Shown: in pieces, positions 19,104 to 27,220 of the stretch | Layout of the letters: each line of letters opens with the position of its first letter | Position numbering within the stretch: position 1 is the first letter of the stretch | Position numbers and translations under genes: made by a program | Origin: Clostridiales bacterium | Lineage (GTDB): Bacteria > Bacillota_A > Clostridia > Saccharofermentanales > Saccharofermentanaceae | Assembly: GCA_017537905.1 (NCBI GenBank) | Contig: JAFYJX010000077.1 | Coordinates: 1-64,000, forward strand | Reading direction: 5' to 3' | DNA: 64,000 bases | Notes under the pieces: generated by a model | The model's input: the letters and a program-made list of their open reading frames with translations, nothing else | Database searches by the model: none | Told to the model about the DNA's origin: nothing

Positions 19104-19841
19104 ATGAATAAACTTATTTACATTGCTGATGACGATGACAACATTAGAAACCTTTTGAAGACATTCCTTGAGAGGGAAGGTTTTCATGTAACAGGTTTTC
19201 CTACAGGTGACAAACTTTTCGAAGTATTCTCTAATTCACCTGCAGATCTCATTATCTTAGACGTAATGATGCCCGGTCACGACGGATTCTTTATCCTTAA
19301 GGAGATCCGTAAGACTTCAAATGTACCGATCATTATGCTCACTGCAAAAGACAGTGATGCAGACTATATCCAGGGCCTCGATATGGGCAGTGACGATTAT
19401 TTCACCAAGCCCTTCTCACCTGTTAAGCTCGTTTCAAAGGTTAAGTCGATCTTAAAGCGTCAGGAAGAGATCACAGGCAAGACCGGTGATAAGCCCGATA
19501 ACGATGCAGTCTATGAGTTTGCTGACATCATAATCAACAGAAAGACAAAGGAAACAACCATGCAGGGTAAGCCCCTGCCGCTTACTCCTAACGAGTACCA
19601 GCTTCTCACCTACCTCATCTCTAACAGGGACAGAGCTGTATCCAGAGCTGAGCTTCTGGACAAGATCTGGGGTTATGAGACTCAGGTCGAGACAAGAGTT
19701 GCTGACGACACCGTTAAAAGATTAAGGAAGAAAATCAGTAAATCTGATGCTAAAATATCTACTATCTGGGGTTACGGCTTCAGATTAGTAAACAGATCAG
19801 ATGAAGATACTGAAGACGAAGACGGAGACGATCAGGACTAA
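19104..19841 (+). CDS. OmpR/PhoB-family response regulator
   Basis: A 245-residue regulator. The receiver domain has the acidic pocket DDDD at 9-12, phosphoacceptor Asp53 in LIILDVMMPG, Thr80 and Lys102 in YFTKPFSP. From about residue 135 to 232 follows a winged-helix DNA-binding domain with LTPNEYQLLTYLISNRDRAVSR, the DTVKRLRKKI recognition helix and WGYGFRLV, as in OmpR/PhoB. The last 12 residues are almost all acidic, which is unusual. The stop overlaps the kinase start as TAATG, so the two are co-translated. The target genes are not known; galE-LCP on the other side of the intergenic gap are possible. Confidence 0.95.
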   Translation: MNKLIYIADDDDNIRNLLKTFLEREGFHVTGFPTGDKLFEVFSNSPADLIILDVMMPGHDGFFILKEIRKTSNVPIIMLTAKDSDADYIQGLDMGSDDYFTKPFSPVKLVSKVKSILKRQEEITGKTGDKPDNDAVYEFADIIINRKTKETTMQGKPLPLTPNEYQLLTYLISNRDRAVSRAELLDKIWGYETQVETRVADDTVKRLRKKISKSDAKISTIWGYGFRLVNRSDEDTEDEDGDDQD

Positions 19842-21469
19842 TGACTGATAAACCGGTTCAGGCACGGTCAAAAGCAAAAAAGCCTTCAAAAAATAAATCG
19901 GCGATAAGAATCCCCATCTCACTGCACTTCTTTGCAGTTGAGATCGTGGTAATCATTCTCGCCGTTTTTATTGTCAACATTTATATCCAGTCCATCGTTA
20001 AGGATTACATCTATAAAGAGTGTAATGACCGTCTCGAAGCAGCCGTTGAATCCACGCAGAGTTTGACGCAGACATTCAGGCTTGAACTTGATGCATCTGA
20101 GGAAAAGACCGAGCAGAACATCAGACAATATCTGCTTAATTCAATCGCCACATCAGACTCCCTTTCTTCACAGGCAACTATCGCCCTTTATACCTATGAT
20201 GAGAAAACCGACAAGTTCTTCGTCTTATGGCCGAACTACTCTGTATCCTATGCAAACAGAGCTAACCGCGTTATTAACAAGGTTATAGAAGAAAAAGGTT
20301 ATCAGACATTTAACAAGACACAGGAACTGGATTTTGACGGCAACCTGCTTTATTACCGTACGATCGGTTTTAAACTTGCTGACACAAATCCCGAAGACCA
20401 GATACCGGGAAACGACCTGACACACAGAGATGCCACTGAGATCGATCTCTCCAAATATTATCTCTGTGTTTACGTTAACTCCAATAACTACTATTCGTTC
20501 ATGGCGCAGAACTCGCTTGCTCTCGTCCAAGCAGCCCTGCTTGCTATAGTTATTGCCGGTATCTTCAGTATCCTGATGACCTACCCTATCATCTTCTCCA
20601 CCCAGAAGCTATCGAGATTTGCCAGAAGAGTCGCAAAGGGTGACTTCACGCCCGTAAGAGGCCATATCGTCAGTAAAGAGCTTTCCGAATTAGGTGACGT
20701 AATGAACCAGATGGCTTATAAGCTCGAAGAATCGGATATCGAACAGAAGACCTTCTTCCAGAACGCTTCCCACGAATTAAGAACACCTCTTATGTCTATT
20801 CAGGGTTATGCGGAAGGCCTTAAATACGGAGTTTTCGAGAGTGACGAAGACAGAGAAAACGCAATTGACGTCATTATCGACGAGACAGGCAGATTGTCAG
20901 GCCTCGTTGAGAACCTCCTCTCCATTTCCAAGATGGACATGAGCAGGAGCGGCAACTATGAGGTTAAGAAGCAGAAGATCGATGCCAGAAGGATCTGCGA
21001 AACGATAATTGACCGTGTCAGAGGCAACTTCATCCACGAAGACAAGGGTATCTTAAACGATATCAGGATCAAGAACACTTATATCTATGCTAATGAAAAC
21101 GATCTTATCAGATGTCTCGAAAACATCTTCTCCAACTGCCTGAGATACTGTAAGACCGCAGTCACATTTAAATGCTATAGGTCTGAAGACGGTGCAAATG
21201 TTATTTTCGAGATCTCTGATGACGGTCCGGGTATTGCACCTGAAGTTGCAGAGCACCTTTTCGAGCGTTTCTCCAAAGGCGCTGACGGTAAGCACGGTAT
21301 CGGCCTTGCATTAGCTCTTGCTATTGCAGAAGAACACGACGGTACGGTTACCGCGCATAATAAGCCTGAAGGCGGAGCTTGTTTTGAGATTACAATCCCT
21401 GTGGTTAAGCGCCGTGACCAGCTGACAAAGATGAATAACGACAGCGCTACCTTGGAATTAAATATCTGA
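19841..21469 (+). CDS. Membrane sensor histidine kinase
   Basis: The 542-residue kinase has a basic N-terminus, a first membrane helix near 28-50, an extracellular sensor of about 170 residues (51-222), a second helix near 224-248, a HAMP linker to about 300, and a dimerisation/phosphoacceptor helix with FFQNASHELRTPL (His311). The ATPase domain shows the N box near NCLRYCKTAV, G1 in DDGPGIAPEVAEHLFERF and G2 in GKHGIGLALALA. It partners with the response regulator that overlaps its start by one base. The sensor part has no fold I can name. Its last 23 bp overlap the 3' end of the convergent gene. Confidence 0.94.
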   Translation: MTDKPVQARSKAKKPSKNKSAIRIPISLHFFAVEIVVIILAVFIVNIYIQSIVKDYIYKECNDRLEAAVESTQSLTQTFRLELDASEEKTEQNIRQYLLNSIATSDSLSSQATIALYTYDEKTDKFFVLWPNYSVSYANRANRVINKVIEEKGYQTFNKTQELDFDGNLLYYRTIGFKLADTNPEDQIPGNDLTHRDATEIDLSKYYLCVYVNSNNYYSFMAQNSLALVQAALLAIVIAGIFSILMTYPIIFSTQKLSRFARRVAKGDFTPVRGHIVSKELSELGDVMNQMAYKLEESDIEQKTFFQNASHELRTPLMSIQGYAEGLKYGVFESDEDRENAIDVIIDETGRLSGLVENLLSISKMDMSRSGNYEVKKQKIDARRICETIIDRVRGNFIHEDKGILNDIRIKNTYIYANENDLIRCLENIFSNCLRYCKTAVTFKCYRSEDGANVIFEISDDGPGIAPEVAEHLFERFSKGADGKHGIGLALALAIAEEHDGTVTAHNKPEGGACFEITIPVVKRRDQLTKMNNDSATLELNI

Positions 21470-22331
21470 CGGCATTAAAGAACGCCGGCTTTCCATTAAA
21501 CTTAGCCGAAGTATCAGCAGCAAACTTATTCTTGGCATTTACTATCTTCTGGTATACACCGGGAAAGCCGAGCATAGCATTTAATGAATTTCCGATAGAG
21601 AAATACCTTCCCGAATATAGCATTGACTGGATCCTCATAAGTATCCTCGGATCAGTATATTCAGGCGGAAGAACACAGTTGCTGTAACCGTTGTAAATGA
21701 TATTTAACTGATTCGAAAGCTCCTCGAACTTCTTAAACAGGTCTTCTAATTTAGCCTTATGCCTTTTCTTTTTGATAAAGAACAAAGCTATCAATCCGGC
21801 ACCAAAAAGCAGGAATACAAGCGCAATTATCGAAAATAAAAGGATATTGTCTTTATAGTTGGATGTTGCTGCCGAGAAAACAAATATAAGGCTGTGTAAG
21901 GAAAACAAAACGCCCCAGATAAAAGGTGCAGTGCTTGTCCTGGCATATTTCTCGATATCGTCTATGCAGGTCTCATAATCCTGGAAAACATTAACCTTTG
22001 CGGAAAAATGATTGATCATCTTATTGATCTCAACGATATTAGCATCCCTCTCAGCTGTAAGATTCGCATTCTGAACGATCTGCTGCTGGGACGGAACGAA
22101 TCCTGTTGCAGTGCGCTGGAAGCCTGATGCCTGAACCGAAGGCACCTGCTGCTGAACAGCTCCCGTATAAACAGAAGCGGGCGCAGTTACCGGCGCAGGA
22201 GCAGTTACAGGAGCGGTCTGATAAACAGGCGCTGCTGTCTGAACAGTCTTAGTTGTCTGATGAGGCTGCGGATCCGGTGTTGCAGGATCCGGACTGCCGG
22301 TTATCTTCCAATCTGAATCAAAATCAGCCAT
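21447..22331 (-). CDS. Membrane protein with Pro/Ala/Gln-rich N-terminal tail
   Basis: This 294-residue protein begins with about 90 residues of low complexity rich in Pro, Ala, Thr, Val and Gln (for example VTAPAPVTAPASV), then a helical stretch (100-130), two membrane helices near 136-157 and 163-186, and a Lys-rich cytoplasmic domain up to residue 294. No family is recognised. The tail is probably disordered and cytoplasmic. The gene converges on the histidine kinase and overlaps it by 23 bp, which may interfere with both transcripts. It follows the trpB2 terminator, so it is likely transcribed alone. Confidence 0.7.
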   Translation of the reverse strand: MADFDSDWKITGSPDPATPDPQPHQTTKTVQTAAPVYQTAPVTAPAPVTAPASVYTGAVQQQVPSVQASGFQRTATGFVPSQQQIVQNANLTAERDANIVEINKMINHFSAKVNVFQDYETCIDDIEKYARTSTAPFIWGVLFSLHSLIFVFSAATSNYKDNILLFSIIALVFLLFGAGLIALFFIKKKRHKAKLEDLFKKFEELSNQLNIIYNGYSNCVLPPEYTDPRILMRIQSMLYSGRYFSIGNSLNAMLGFPGVYQKIVNAKNKFAADTSAKFNGKPAFFNAVRYLIPR

Positions 22332-22404
22332 TAAAGCTCTCCCCTATCCGATTAGCTAAAAACAATTTTATTGATTTGGGACTCTATTTTCAATAACCAT
22401 TCAT

Positions 22405-22438
22405 AAAAAACAGGGCCACATGAATCTGCAGCCCCGTT
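22405..22438 (-). terminator. Rho-independent terminator after trpB2
   Basis: On the minus strand AACGGGGC (22438-22431) pairs with GCCCTGTT (22416-22409) through one G:T wobble, with a 14-base loop, and is followed by six T (22410-22405). It stands 22 bp after the tryptophan synthase stop codon. Confidence 0.82.
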
Positions 22439-22459
22439 CAAATAAGCTATTTAATTATA

Positions 22460-23827
22460 TCAGCCAAGCTTCGGGCACTGAGCCAGAGAAGCAGCGATAT
22501 CGTCGTCTGTAGGAATGTAGTCATCCATAACGCCGTCGTTGAACTTCTGGTAAGCAACGAGGTCGAAGTAACCTGTACCGGTAAGACCGAATACGATGTT
22601 CTTTGCTTCGCCAGTCTCCTTGCACTTGAGGGCTTCGTCGATAGCAACCTTGATAGCGTGTGAGCTCTCAGGTGCAGGAAGGATACCCTCGACTCTGGCG
22701 AACTGCTCAGCAGCTGCGAATACGTCTGTCTGCTTAACGGATCTGGCCTTCATGTAGCCGTCATCATAGAGCTGTGAAAGGATCGTGCTCATGCCGTGAT
22801 ATCTCAGGCCGCCTGCGTGGTTAGGTGCGGGCATGAAGTTGCTGCCCAATGTGTACATCTTAGCAAGAGGGCAAACACGACCAGTATCGCAGAAGTCGTA
22901 AACATAAGAGCCCCTTGTGAATGAAGGACATGAAGCAGGCTCAACAGCGATGATCTCGTACTGGTTCTCGCCTCTGAGCATCTCGCCTACGAAGGGTGAG
23001 ATCAAGCCGCCAAGGTTGGATCCGCCGCCTGCACAGCCGATGATCATGTCTGCCTTAACGCCTACCTTATCAAGTGCTGCCTTTGTCTCAAGACCGATAA
23101 CGGACTGGTGGAGCAATACCTGATTGAGAACTGAACCCAAAACATATCTGTAGCCTTCCTGAGATGTAGCTGCCTCAACAGCCTCAGAAATAGCGCATCC
23201 CAGAGAACCGTCTGTTCCGGGGAACTGCTCGTTGATCTTGCGGCCGACATTAGTAGTCATTGAAGGAGAAGGTGTTACCTTAGCGCCGTATGTTCTCATT
23301 ACTTCGCGTCTGAAAGGCTTCTGCTCGTAAGATACCTTAACCATGTAAACCTGGCAGTCAAGTCCGAAGTATGCTGTAGCCATTGAGAGCGCTGTACCCC
23401 ACTGGCCTGCGCCTGTCTCAGTGGTTACACCCTTGAGACCCTGCTTCTTAGCATAATATGCCTGAGCGATAGCAGAATTGAGCTTGTGGGAACCAGAAGT
23501 ATTGTTACCTTCAAACTTATAGTAGATATGTGCAGGTGTACCGAGAGCCTTCTCGAGGCAATATGCTCTTACGAGCGGAGAAGGTCTGTACATCTTATAG
23601 AAATCAAGGACTTCACCGGGGATATCGATCCACTTGTCGTCATTGTTCATTTCCTGCTTGGAAAGCTCTTCGCAGAATATAGGATAGAGATCTTCAGCCT
23701 TTAAGGGCTCGCCTGTGCCGGGATTAAGAAGCGGTGCGGGCTTGGTCTTCATATCAGCACGGACGTTATACCAAGCTGAAGGAATCTCATTCTCAGATAA
23801 GTAAATTTTGTAAGGAATTTCGGACAT
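22460..23827 (-). CDS. TrpB2-type tryptophan synthase beta chain
   Basis: The 455-residue length, the N-terminal extension and the sequence RPSPLVRAYCLEKAL followed by YKFEGNNTSGSHKLNSA place this in the TrpB2 subfamily rather than TrpB1. Lys115 in SGSHKLNSA is the PLP Schiff-base lysine; ETGAGQWGTAL holds the catalytic Glu, and GCAGGGSNLGG binds the PLP phosphate. TrpB2 makes tryptophan from indole and serine and often acts without TrpA, perhaps to rescue free indole. No trpA or other trp gene is in the window. The ATG at 23827 has AAGGGAG upstream; the epimerase gene ends 77 bp before it. A terminator follows. Confidence 0.95.
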   Translation of the reverse strand: MSEIPYKIYLSENEIPSAWYNVRADMKTKPAPLLNPGTGEPLKAEDLYPIFCEELSKQEMNNDDKWIDIPGEVLDFYKMYRPSPLVRAYCLEKALGTPAHIYYKFEGNNTSGSHKLNSAIAQAYYAKKQGLKGVTTETGAGQWGTALSMATAYFGLDCQVYMVKVSYEQKPFRREVMRTYGAKVTPSPSMTTNVGRKINEQFPGTDGSLGCAISEAVEAATSQEGYRYVLGSVLNQVLLHQSVIGLETKAALDKVGVKADMIIGCAGGGSNLGGLISPFVGEMLRGENQYEIIAVEPASCPSFTRGSYVYDFCDTGRVCPLAKMYTLGSNFMPAPNHAGGLRYHGMSTILSQLYDDGYMKARSVKQTDVFAAAEQFARVEGILPAPESSHAIKVAIDEALKCKETGEAKNIVFGLTGTGYFDLVAYQKFNDGVMDDYIPTDDDIAASLAQCPKLG

Positions 23828-23904
23828 ATATAGTCTCCCTTCGAAAAAACTGATTTATTTTACAACAAAAATAAATAATTTTGCACAACAGTTTTCGAAC
23901 AAAA

Positions 23905-24921
23905 TCAAAAGTCTTTCTTGGCCTTCTCGAGAGTTTCGATTACTTTGTCACACCATTTATCGAATTCCGGATCTTCCCTTCTGCACTCTTCATGGTCAAG
24001 AATGTAGTTTAAAGCGCGCCTTACGCCCTTATGGAAAGGGACATTAGTCTTAAGGTCAGGAGCAAGTCTTTTTATTTTCGAGTTATCGAACACTACTGAT
24101 ACAGCCTTGTCGCCTGTAAGGCTTCCTTTGAAGTCATAATCAGGACCAAGAGCCGTAAGAAGCTCTGAAGAAACATGATATGCCTTAAGCTCTACGCCAA
24201 GCGCATCAGCAATAGTCTGATAGATCTGATTCCAAGTCAGGACTTCGTCGCCGGTTATCTGGAAAGCCTCGCCTATAGCATGGCGGTTGCCCATAAGTGC
24301 CGTGTAACCGATCGCAAAATCCTCATTAAATGTGAGGTGCCACAAGGATTCGCCGTCGCCGTGGATAATTACCGGCTTTCCGTCCATCATGCGCTTTACT
24401 ACCTGCCAGGAGCCGTTCTTTCCGTGAACGCCCAGGGGAATATTCCTCTCATCGTATGTGTGGCTGGGTCTTACGATCGTTACAGGGAAACCGTCTTCCC
24501 TGTATCTTTCCATGAGATACTGCTCACAGGCGATCTTGTTTCTGGAATACTCCCAGTAAGGATTAGCAAGCGATGTTCCTTCGGTGATTATGTAATTTGC
24601 AGAAGGCTTGTTATACGCCGAAGCAGAGCTTATATAGATATACTGCCTGGTTATGTCTTTAAAAAGCCTGTAATCGCGCTCTACCTGATCTACGGTAAAT
24701 CCGATAAACTCGCCTACTACATCAAAGGTCATGCCTTCCAGAGCCTTGGTTACTTCTTCCTCATCATTGATGTTACAAACGATCTGATGGACATTCTCAG
24801 GCACTGTATCAGCCCTGCTGCCGCGATTTATGAGCCAGACTTCCCATGTATTATCCTGTGCAAGCTTTCTTGTTATTGCGCTGCTGATGGTTCCCGTGCC
24901 GCCGATGAATAATGCTCTCAT
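23905..24921 (-). CDS. NAD-dependent epimerase/dehydratase (extended SDR)
   Basis: A 338-residue extended short-chain dehydrogenase/reductase. It begins MRALFIGGTGTISSAITRKLA, where GGTGTIS is a variant of the usual GxxGxxG. The active site is seen as SSASAYNK and YSRNKIACEQYL (Tyr and Lys of YxxxK), followed by VTIVRPSHTYDER. Family members act on nucleotide sugars or on mRNA-binding-protein-like plastid homologues; the substrate cannot be read. The gene lies upstream of trpB2 on the same strand and diverges from queA. It has GGAGGTCATCTC just before the ATG. Confidence 0.87.
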   Translation of the reverse strand: MRALFIGGTGTISSAITRKLAQDNTWEVWLINRGSRADTVPENVHQIVCNINDEEEVTKALEGMTFDVVGEFIGFTVDQVERDYRLFKDITRQYIYISSASAYNKPSANYIITEGTSLANPYWEYSRNKIACEQYLMERYREDGFPVTIVRPSHTYDERNIPLGVHGKNGSWQVVKRMMDGKPVIIHGDGESLWHLTFNEDFAIGYTALMGNRHAIGEAFQITGDEVLTWNQIYQTIADALGVELKAYHVSSELLTALGPDYDFKGSLTGDKAVSVVFDNSKIKRLAPDLKTNVPFHKGVRRALNYILDHEECRREDPEFDKWCDKVIETLEKAKKDF

Positions 24922-25064
24922 GAGATGACCTCCGTGTATATGTTTAAAACAATTTTAGCAAACTAAAGAAACGGGCTATATCAAATACCCATATCTCAAT
25001 CCGCATTTTCTTGTATTTTGTGATAAACTTCTGTCGTTATATTTTAATTTAATAAGGCTGGCAC

Positions 25065-26102
25065 ATGAAAACTTCTGATTTTTACTACGATCTGCCCGAG
25101 AGACTGATAGCACAGGTCCCCACAAAGGACCGTCTGGCATCACGCCTTTTGGTGCTCGACAAAAAGACCGGCAAAGTAATTGACGGTCACTTCCCTGATA
25201 TCAAGAAATACCTCAGAAAAGGTGATGTTCTTGTCATCAATAACACCAGAGTCATTCCTGCCAGACTTTTGGGTGTGCGTTCAGACACACAGAGCCCTGT
25301 TGAGCTCCTGCTCTTAAAGAGGATCGACGACAATCACTGGGAGACATTGGCCCGTCCCGGCAAGAAAGTCAGAGAAGGAAAACGGATGACATTTATCCCC
25401 GGAGAACTCGAAGCAGAATGCGAGCAGGTCTTGGAGAGCGGCAACCGTATAATCAGATTCGAATTCAAAGGCGTATGGGAAGAAGTATTGGACAAAGCAG
25501 GTACAATTCCCCTCCCGCCTTATATCCATGAGAAATTAGACGATCCGGAGAGATATCAGACAGTCTATTCCAAGGATTCCGGATCAGCAGCCGCACCTAC
25601 TGCAGGTCTTCATTTCACAAAAGAACTCCTGGCCGAATTACAGGATATGGGCGTTGAGATCGCTGAACTTACTCTTCACGTTGGCCTTGGTACTTTCAGA
25701 CCGGTTAAGGCAGAGACTATTGAAGATCACGAGATGCATTCCGAATGGTATGACTTCCCCAAAGAAGCTTCTAACATCATCAGGAAAGCCAGAAGCGAAG
25801 GCAGAAGGATCATCTCTGTCGGCACTACATCTACAAGGACTCTTGAGACTGTTGCATCAAATGACCCCGAAATGATGCCGGCTTCAGGCTATACTCAGAT
25901 TTTCATCTATCCCGGATATGAGTTTAAGTGCGTAAATTCTCTTATCACCAACTTCCATTTGCCAGAGTCAACATTGATAATGTTGGTATCTGCATTAGCA
26001 GGAAGAGAAAATGTTTTAAACGCTTACAAGCATGCCGTTGAGGAAGAATACAGATTCTTCTCTTTCGGAGATGCTATGTTCATTACAGATTTGGAGAACT
26101 GA
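25065..26102 (+). CDS. queA: S-adenosylmethionine:tRNA ribosyltransferase-isomerase
   Basis: The 345-residue protein is a complete Que[20 protein letters not shown] at the start, [24 protein letters not shown], and the central [12 protein letters not shown] and [13 protein letters not shown] motifs, ending with [19 protein letters not shown] and [10 protein letters not shown]. It transfers the ribosyl part of SAM to preQ1 in tRNA to give epoxyqueuosine. tgt, which inserts preQ1, follows with one base between stop and start, so the pair is a queuosine operon. The ribosome binding site is only a weak AAGG. The upstream gap (24922-25064) is AT-rich and holds a TATATT at 25038-25043 that may be the -10. 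Confidence 0.97.
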   Translation: MKTSDFYYDLPERLIAQVPTKDRLASRLLVLDKKTGKVIDGHFPDIKKYLRKGDVLVINNTRVIPARLLGVRSDTQSPVELLLLKRIDDNHWETLARPGKKVREGKRMTFIPGELEAECEQVLESGNRIIRFEFKGVWEEVLDKAGTIPLPPYIHEKLDDPERYQTVYSKDSGSAAAPTAGLHFTKELLAELQDMGVEIAELTLHVGLGTFRPVKAETIEDHEMHSEWYDFPKEASNIIRKARSEGRRIISVGTTSTRTLETVASNDPEMMPASGYTQIFIYPGYEFKCVNSLITNFHLPESTLIMLVSALAGRENVLNAYKHAVEEEYRFFSFGDAMFITDLEN

Positions 26103-26103
26103 T

Positions 26104-27219
26104 ATGTCTTATCCCGTATGGTACGAACACATCCACACATGCGCCCAGACAGGAGCAAGACTTGGTAAAGTCCATACTCCTCACGGAACATTCATGACGC
26201 CTGCATTTATGCCTGTCGGTACGCAGGCTTCCGTTAAGGGCATGAGCCCTGAAGAAGTATACGGAATGGGCGCAGGGATAATGCTCTCCAATACATATCA
26301 CCTGTGGCTCAGGCCTGGCAGCGACATAGTTGCCAAAGCAGGCGGTCTTCACAAGTTCATGAACTGGAAGGGTGCGATCCTTACAGACAGCGGCGGATTC
26401 CAGGTTTTCTCGCTAGCCAAGCCCAAGGATGTTAAGGAAGACGGAGTTAAGTTCAGCTCACACATTGACGGAAGAAAGCTCTTCTTAACTCCGGAAATCT
26501 CCATGCAGGTTCAAAACGACCTGGGTGCAGACATAATCATGGCTTTTGACGAGTGCTGCCCCTACCCTTGCGATCATGCATATGCAGACAGATCACAGGC
26601 CAAGACTACAAGATGGCTTGAGCGTTGTATTGAAGCTCACAAGAGACCTGATGAACAGGCTCTTTTCGGAATAATACAGGGATCCATGTATCCCGATCTC
26701 AGGAAAAAGAGCGCTGAAGCAGTTACTTCTTTCGATCTTCCGGGTTTTGCGATCGGAGGAATCTCTGTCGGCGAACCCAAAGACCTCTTCATCGACATGA
26801 TCGACTGCACTGTACCTTTAATGCCTGAAGATAAGCCCAGATATCTTATGGGTGTCGGCACTCCTGACTATCTTATTGAAGGATCCTGCAGAGGCGTTGA
26901 TATGTTTGACTGCGTGCTCCCCACCAGAATGGGAAGACACGGAACTATCCTTACCGATTACGGCAAAAAGATCATAAGAGACAAGAAGTTCGCAGAAGAC
27001 TTCGGACCTATGGATCCCGAATGCAGCTGTTATGCATGCAGCAACTTCTCTGCAGCTTACGTAAGACACCTTATCAAAGCAAACGAGATGTTCGGTTTAA
27101 GGCTCTGCACATATCACAACATCCATTTCCTCCTGGTACTCATGGACCGTATCCGCCAGGCAATCGCTGAAGACAGATTGGGAGATTTCAGAAAAGAATT
27201 CTACGAGAGATTAGGTTAA
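26104..27219 (+). CDS. tgt: tRNA-guanine transglycosylase
   Basis: The start is taken as the ATG at 26104 ([21 protein letters not shown]), right after the queA stop and behind GGAG; a longer open frame lies inside queA. The 371-residue enzyme has the nucleophile/base region [13 protein letters not shown], the substrate loop [10 protein letters not shown], the second Asp in [12 protein letters not shown], and the zinc site CSCYAC with a distal Cys/His in TYHN. It exchanges guanine 34 for preQ1 in tRNAs with GUN anticodons. Next gene begins one base after its stop, an unexpected GH3 glycosidase. Confidence 0.97.
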   Translation: MSYPVWYEHIHTCAQTGARLGKVHTPHGTFMTPAFMPVGTQASVKGMSPEEVYGMGAGIMLSNTYHLWLRPGSDIVAKAGGLHKFMNWKGAILTDSGGFQVFSLAKPKDVKEDGVKFSSHIDGRKLFLTPEISMQVQNDLGADIIMAFDECCPYPCDHAYADRSQAKTTRWLERCIEAHKRPDEQALFGIIQGSMYPDLRKKSAEAVTSFDLPGFAIGGISVGEPKDLFIDMIDCTVPLMPEDKPRYLMGVGTPDYLIEGSCRGVDMFDCVLPTRMGRHGTILTDYGKKIIRDKKFAEDFGPMDPECSCYACSNFSAAYVRHLIKANEMFGLRLCTYHNIHFLLVLMDRIRQAIAEDRLGDFRKEFYERLG

Positions 27220-27220
27220 T

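Noticed and set aside
24175..24912. Plus-strand open frame of 245 codons opposite the SDR epimerase
   Set aside because: Antisense to a gene with convincing SDR motifs; Cys/Tyr-rich sequence without a family or ribosome binding site.
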